Shown in pieces: positions 4,739-5,862 of a DNA stretch of 5,862 bases; positions within the stretch are counted from its first letter, which is position 1; the number at the start of each line of letters is the position of its first letter. A program made the translations under genes and the position numbers. The stretch is from Oscillospiraceae bacterium (GTDB lineage: Bacteria; Bacillota; Clostridia; Oscillospirales; Ruminococcaceae), in the NCBI GenBank assembly GCA_017848155.1, contig JAGAKC010000380.1:1-5862 (forward strand), read 5' to 3'. Under the pieces are notes generated by a model. It had not been told where the DNA came from. It saw only the letters and a program-made list of their open reading frames with translations, and searched no databases.

Positions 4739-5581
4739 TCACCCCTCCTTTACGTAGTACACCATGATGTCCTCGATGGACGGTACGTCCGCCACGATAT
4801 CGGGGTACTTGTCGGCAGCGGCGGTCAGCACCTCGACGGTGAAGCGTGTTTTCTTCATGCCTATGATGTCAGCCTTATCCATGCGCTGCACATCCTCCTC
4901 GGTGCATTTCAGGATGCGGTATTTCTCACGCATCTCGTTCCTGTCCTCGGTAAAGACTACCCTGCCCTTGTGGATAAAGGTTATGTAGTCGGCGATGTGC
5001 TCAAGGTCGCTGGTGATGTGGGTGGAGATAAGTATGGAGTGCGTTTCGTCCTGCATGAAGTCAAGCAGGATGTCCAGTATCTCGCTCCTCATGACGGGGT
5101 CAAGTCCGCTGGTAGGCTCATCCAACACCAGCAGCAGCGGATCGTGGGACAGCGCCGCAGCCATGGAAAGGCGCATCTCCATACCACGTGAGAACGTCCT
5201 GAACTTCTTTTTCAGCGGCAGTGAGAACCTGTCCATAAAGCCGAAGAACGTTTCGCTGCTCCAGTTTTTGTAGATGCCCGACATGACCTTGTCAAGCTGC
5301 ACTGCGTTCAGAGTTTCGGGAAACGCAAGTCCGTCGAACACTACGCCTATCCTTTCCTTGACGTCAGCGGGCAGGCTGCCTGCCTCGCCGCCGAGAACGG
5401 TGATGCTGCCGCTGTCAGGCTTCATAAGTCCCAGTATCGCCCTGATGGTGGTGGTCTTACCTGCGCCGTTCTCGCCGATGAAGCCCATCACCGTGCCGCA
5501 CGGAACGGAAAAGCTGACATCGTTCAGCTGAAACTGTGCGTATTTCTTTGATATGCCCTTGATCTCGATAGAGTTTTCCAT
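4739..5581 (-). CDS. ABC transporter ATP-binding protein (ABC-2 exporter type)
   Basis: A 280-aa nucleotide-binding subunit that powers the two permeases encoded after it. Walker A is GENGAGKT (residues 36-43), the signature is FSRGM (130-134) in place of LSGGQ, Walker B is LLLVLDE (149-155), the D-loop is SGLD (158-161) and the switch His is H188 in ISTH. The Q-loop position appears to be Asp: IGVVFDG (78-84), D83 where Gln is usual. Similar changes occur in exporters of the YtrB/BcrA type, to which this protein looks closest. After residue 215 there is a C-terminal extension of about 65 aa (KYRILKCTEEDVQRM onward), common in that group. The ATG at 5579-5581 has GAGGG (5589-5593) at seven bases. 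A GntR-type regulator often precedes such operons; none is visible in the 281 bases upstream. Substrate unknown, plausibly a peptide or antibiotic. Confidence 0.93.
   Translation of the reverse strand: MENSIEIKGISKKYAQFQLNDVSFSVPCGTVMGFIGENGAGKTTTIRAILGLMKPDSGSITVLGGEAGSLPADVKERIGVVFDGLAFPETLNAVQLDKVMSGIYKNWSSETFFGFMDRFSLPLKKKFRTFSRGMEMRLSMAAALSHDPLLLVLDEPTSGLDPVMRSEILDILLDFMQDETHSILISTHITSDLEHIADYITFIHKGRVVFTEDRNEMREKYRILKCTEEDVQRMDKADIIGMKKTRFTVEVLTAAADKYPDIVADVPSIEDIMVYYVKEG
4744..4750 (-). promoter_or_regulatory. Ribosome binding site that decides the permease 1 start
   Basis: AAGGAGG on the minus strand lies within the last codons of the ATPase. Spacing to the ATG at 4736 is seven bases; to the GTG at 4742 it is one base, too close to work. 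It therefore favours the ATG, and implies that translation of the ATPase and permease is coupled. Confidence 0.75.
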
Positions 5582-5639
5582 TACAATACCCTCTCTTTGT
5601 TAGTTGTTGATCGGCTGCGGAAAGCGGAACACGGTGTTA

Positions 5640-5698
5640 ATGAGGAATGAGGAGTGAGGAAGTTATGAGAATGAGGAATGAGGAGTGAGGAATGAGGA
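5640..5698 (+). repeat. Tandem heptamer array RTGAGGA in two blocks
   Basis: Seven exact copies of ATGAGGA or GTGAGGA: 5640-5646, 5647-5653 and 5654-5660 (A, A, G forms), then 5671-5677, 5678-5684, 5685-5691 and 5692-5698 (A, A, G, A). The ten-base spacer at 5661-5670 contains a damaged copy. The 21-base block 5640-5660 is repeated exactly at 5671-5691, a 31-base period. An inverted copy occurs at 5770-5776 and other copies flank the terminator at 3291-3351. It is non-coding and short-period; function unknown. Confidence 0.9.
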
Positions 5699-5707
5699 AT
5701 TTCGGAA

Positions 5708-5722
5708 CGCTGCTGCGCAGCG
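5708..5722. repeat. Triloop palindrome 1
   Basis: CGCTGC (5708-5713), TGC, GCAGCG (5717-5722): a six-base GC-rich stem with a three-base loop. Flanking GGAATTT (5696-5702) and AATTTCC (5729-5735) can extend the pairing with one mismatch. No T-run follows on either strand, so it is not a simple terminator. Confidence 0.7.
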
Positions 5723-5780
5723 ATCTCAATTTCCGCCTTGTTCACTGCTCACCCTTGTTTGCTTTTATTTCCTCACTGCT

Positions 5781-5821
5781 ATTACGTGTAGTGTAATGAG
5801 AAATGAGATTACGTGGAGTGT
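5781..5821 (+). repeat. 14-bp imperfect direct repeat
   Basis: ATTACGTGTAGTGT (5781-5794) and ATTACGTGGAGTGT (5808-5821) differ at one base. The 27-base period includes an AATGAGAAATGAG-like spacer related to the heptamer family. The copies could be binding sites or a by-product of repeat growth. Confidence 0.75.
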
Positions 5822-5822
5822 C

Positions 5823-5835
5823 ACGGCGCAGCCGT
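5823..5835. repeat. Triloop palindrome 2
   Basis: ACGGC (5823-5827), GCA, GCCGT (5831-5835): a five-base stem with a three-base loop. Same design as the palindromes at 5708 and 5846. On the plus strand TTTTGA follows, which is too short a T-run to call a terminator. Confidence 0.65.
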
Positions 5836-5845
5836 TTTGAAATAA

Positions 5846-5862
5846 GTCCGACGAAGTCGGAC
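5846..5862. repeat. Triloop palindrome 3 at the window edge
   Basis: GTCCGAC (5846-5852), GAA, GTCGGAC (5856-5862): a perfect seven-base stem with a three-base loop that ends on the last base of the window. If the window edge is a contig end, the break at a repeat is what a repeat-induced assembly stop would look like. Confidence 0.75.

Larger units (their letters stand above)
5582..5862. other. Gene-free upstream region of the ABC operon, repeat-rich
   Basis: I find no plausible gene or RNA gene in these 281 bases. They hold the ATPase ribosome binding site (5589-5593), a heptamer array (5640-5698), three GC-rich triloop palindromes and a 14-bp direct repeat. I could not identify a convincing sigma-A promoter for the ABC operon on the minus strand: there is no TTGACA or TATAAT pair with 16 to 18 bases between. 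The promoter may be weak, use another sigma factor, or need an activator. Confidence 0.6.

Noticed and set aside
5640..5698. Possible CRISPR array
   Set aside because: Units are seven bases in tandem with no unique spacers of 30 or so bases and no cas gene nearby.

Overview
The window reads as genomic DNA from a Gram-positive Clostridia-type bacterium. My best guess is Ruminococcus or another member of the Oscillospiraceae. The grounds are the rpmG-secE-nusG-rplK-rplA order, strong AGGAGG-type ribosome binding sites, a SecE with a long Lys/Ala-rich N-terminal extension, a WYL-domain regulator and an ABC-2 exporter. GC looks close to half across most of the window. The genus is inferred from gene style, not from a marker match.

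Layout. (1) Positions 1 to about 105 are a strikingly A+T-rich segment (29 G/C in the first 110 bases). It is open only in plus frame 1 and joins abruptly to the minus-strand rplA gene, which is cut after about 80 of the usual 230 or so residues. This is either an insertion or, more likely, a chimeric or assembly junction. (2) Positions about 105 to 1943 are the minus-strand transcription/translation operon rpmG (GTG start) - secE - nusG - rplK - rplA. It has a near-consensus promoter at 2074-2102 and a structure just before rplA that resembles the L1-binding site of 23S rRNA. (3) Positions 1944-2310 are a divergent control region. It holds the operon promoter with helically phased A-tracts, a structured rpmG leader, two inverted repeats followed by T-runs, and a plus-strand extended -10 promoter flanked by two more inverted repeats. 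(4) Positions 2311-3294 (plus strand) encode a 327-aa HTH-WYL-WCX transcriptional regulator. (5) Positions 3295-3360 hold a bidirectional terminator embedded in an inverted pair of a TGAGGAAT repeat. (6) Positions 3361-5581 (minus strand) are a three-gene ABC-2 exporter operon: ATPase, permease 1, permease 2, tightly coupled. (7) Positions 5582-5862 carry no gene. They hold heptamer arrays (RTGAGGA), a 14-bp direct repeat and three short GC-rich triloop palindromes, the last ending exactly at the window edge.

How the genes relate. The ribosomal/Sec/NusG genes are housekeeping: L33, L11 and L1 are 50S proteins, SecE is part of the translocon, and NusG is an elongation factor. The WYL regulator is transcribed away from them and probably controls itself. 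The ABC operon converges on the WYL gene. Nothing in the sequence proves that the WYL protein controls the exporter, although the neighbourhood allows it. I see no clearly new multi-gene system. The most useful leads are the rplA junction, the L1 mimic, the WYL operator architecture and the mosaic of small intergenic repeats.
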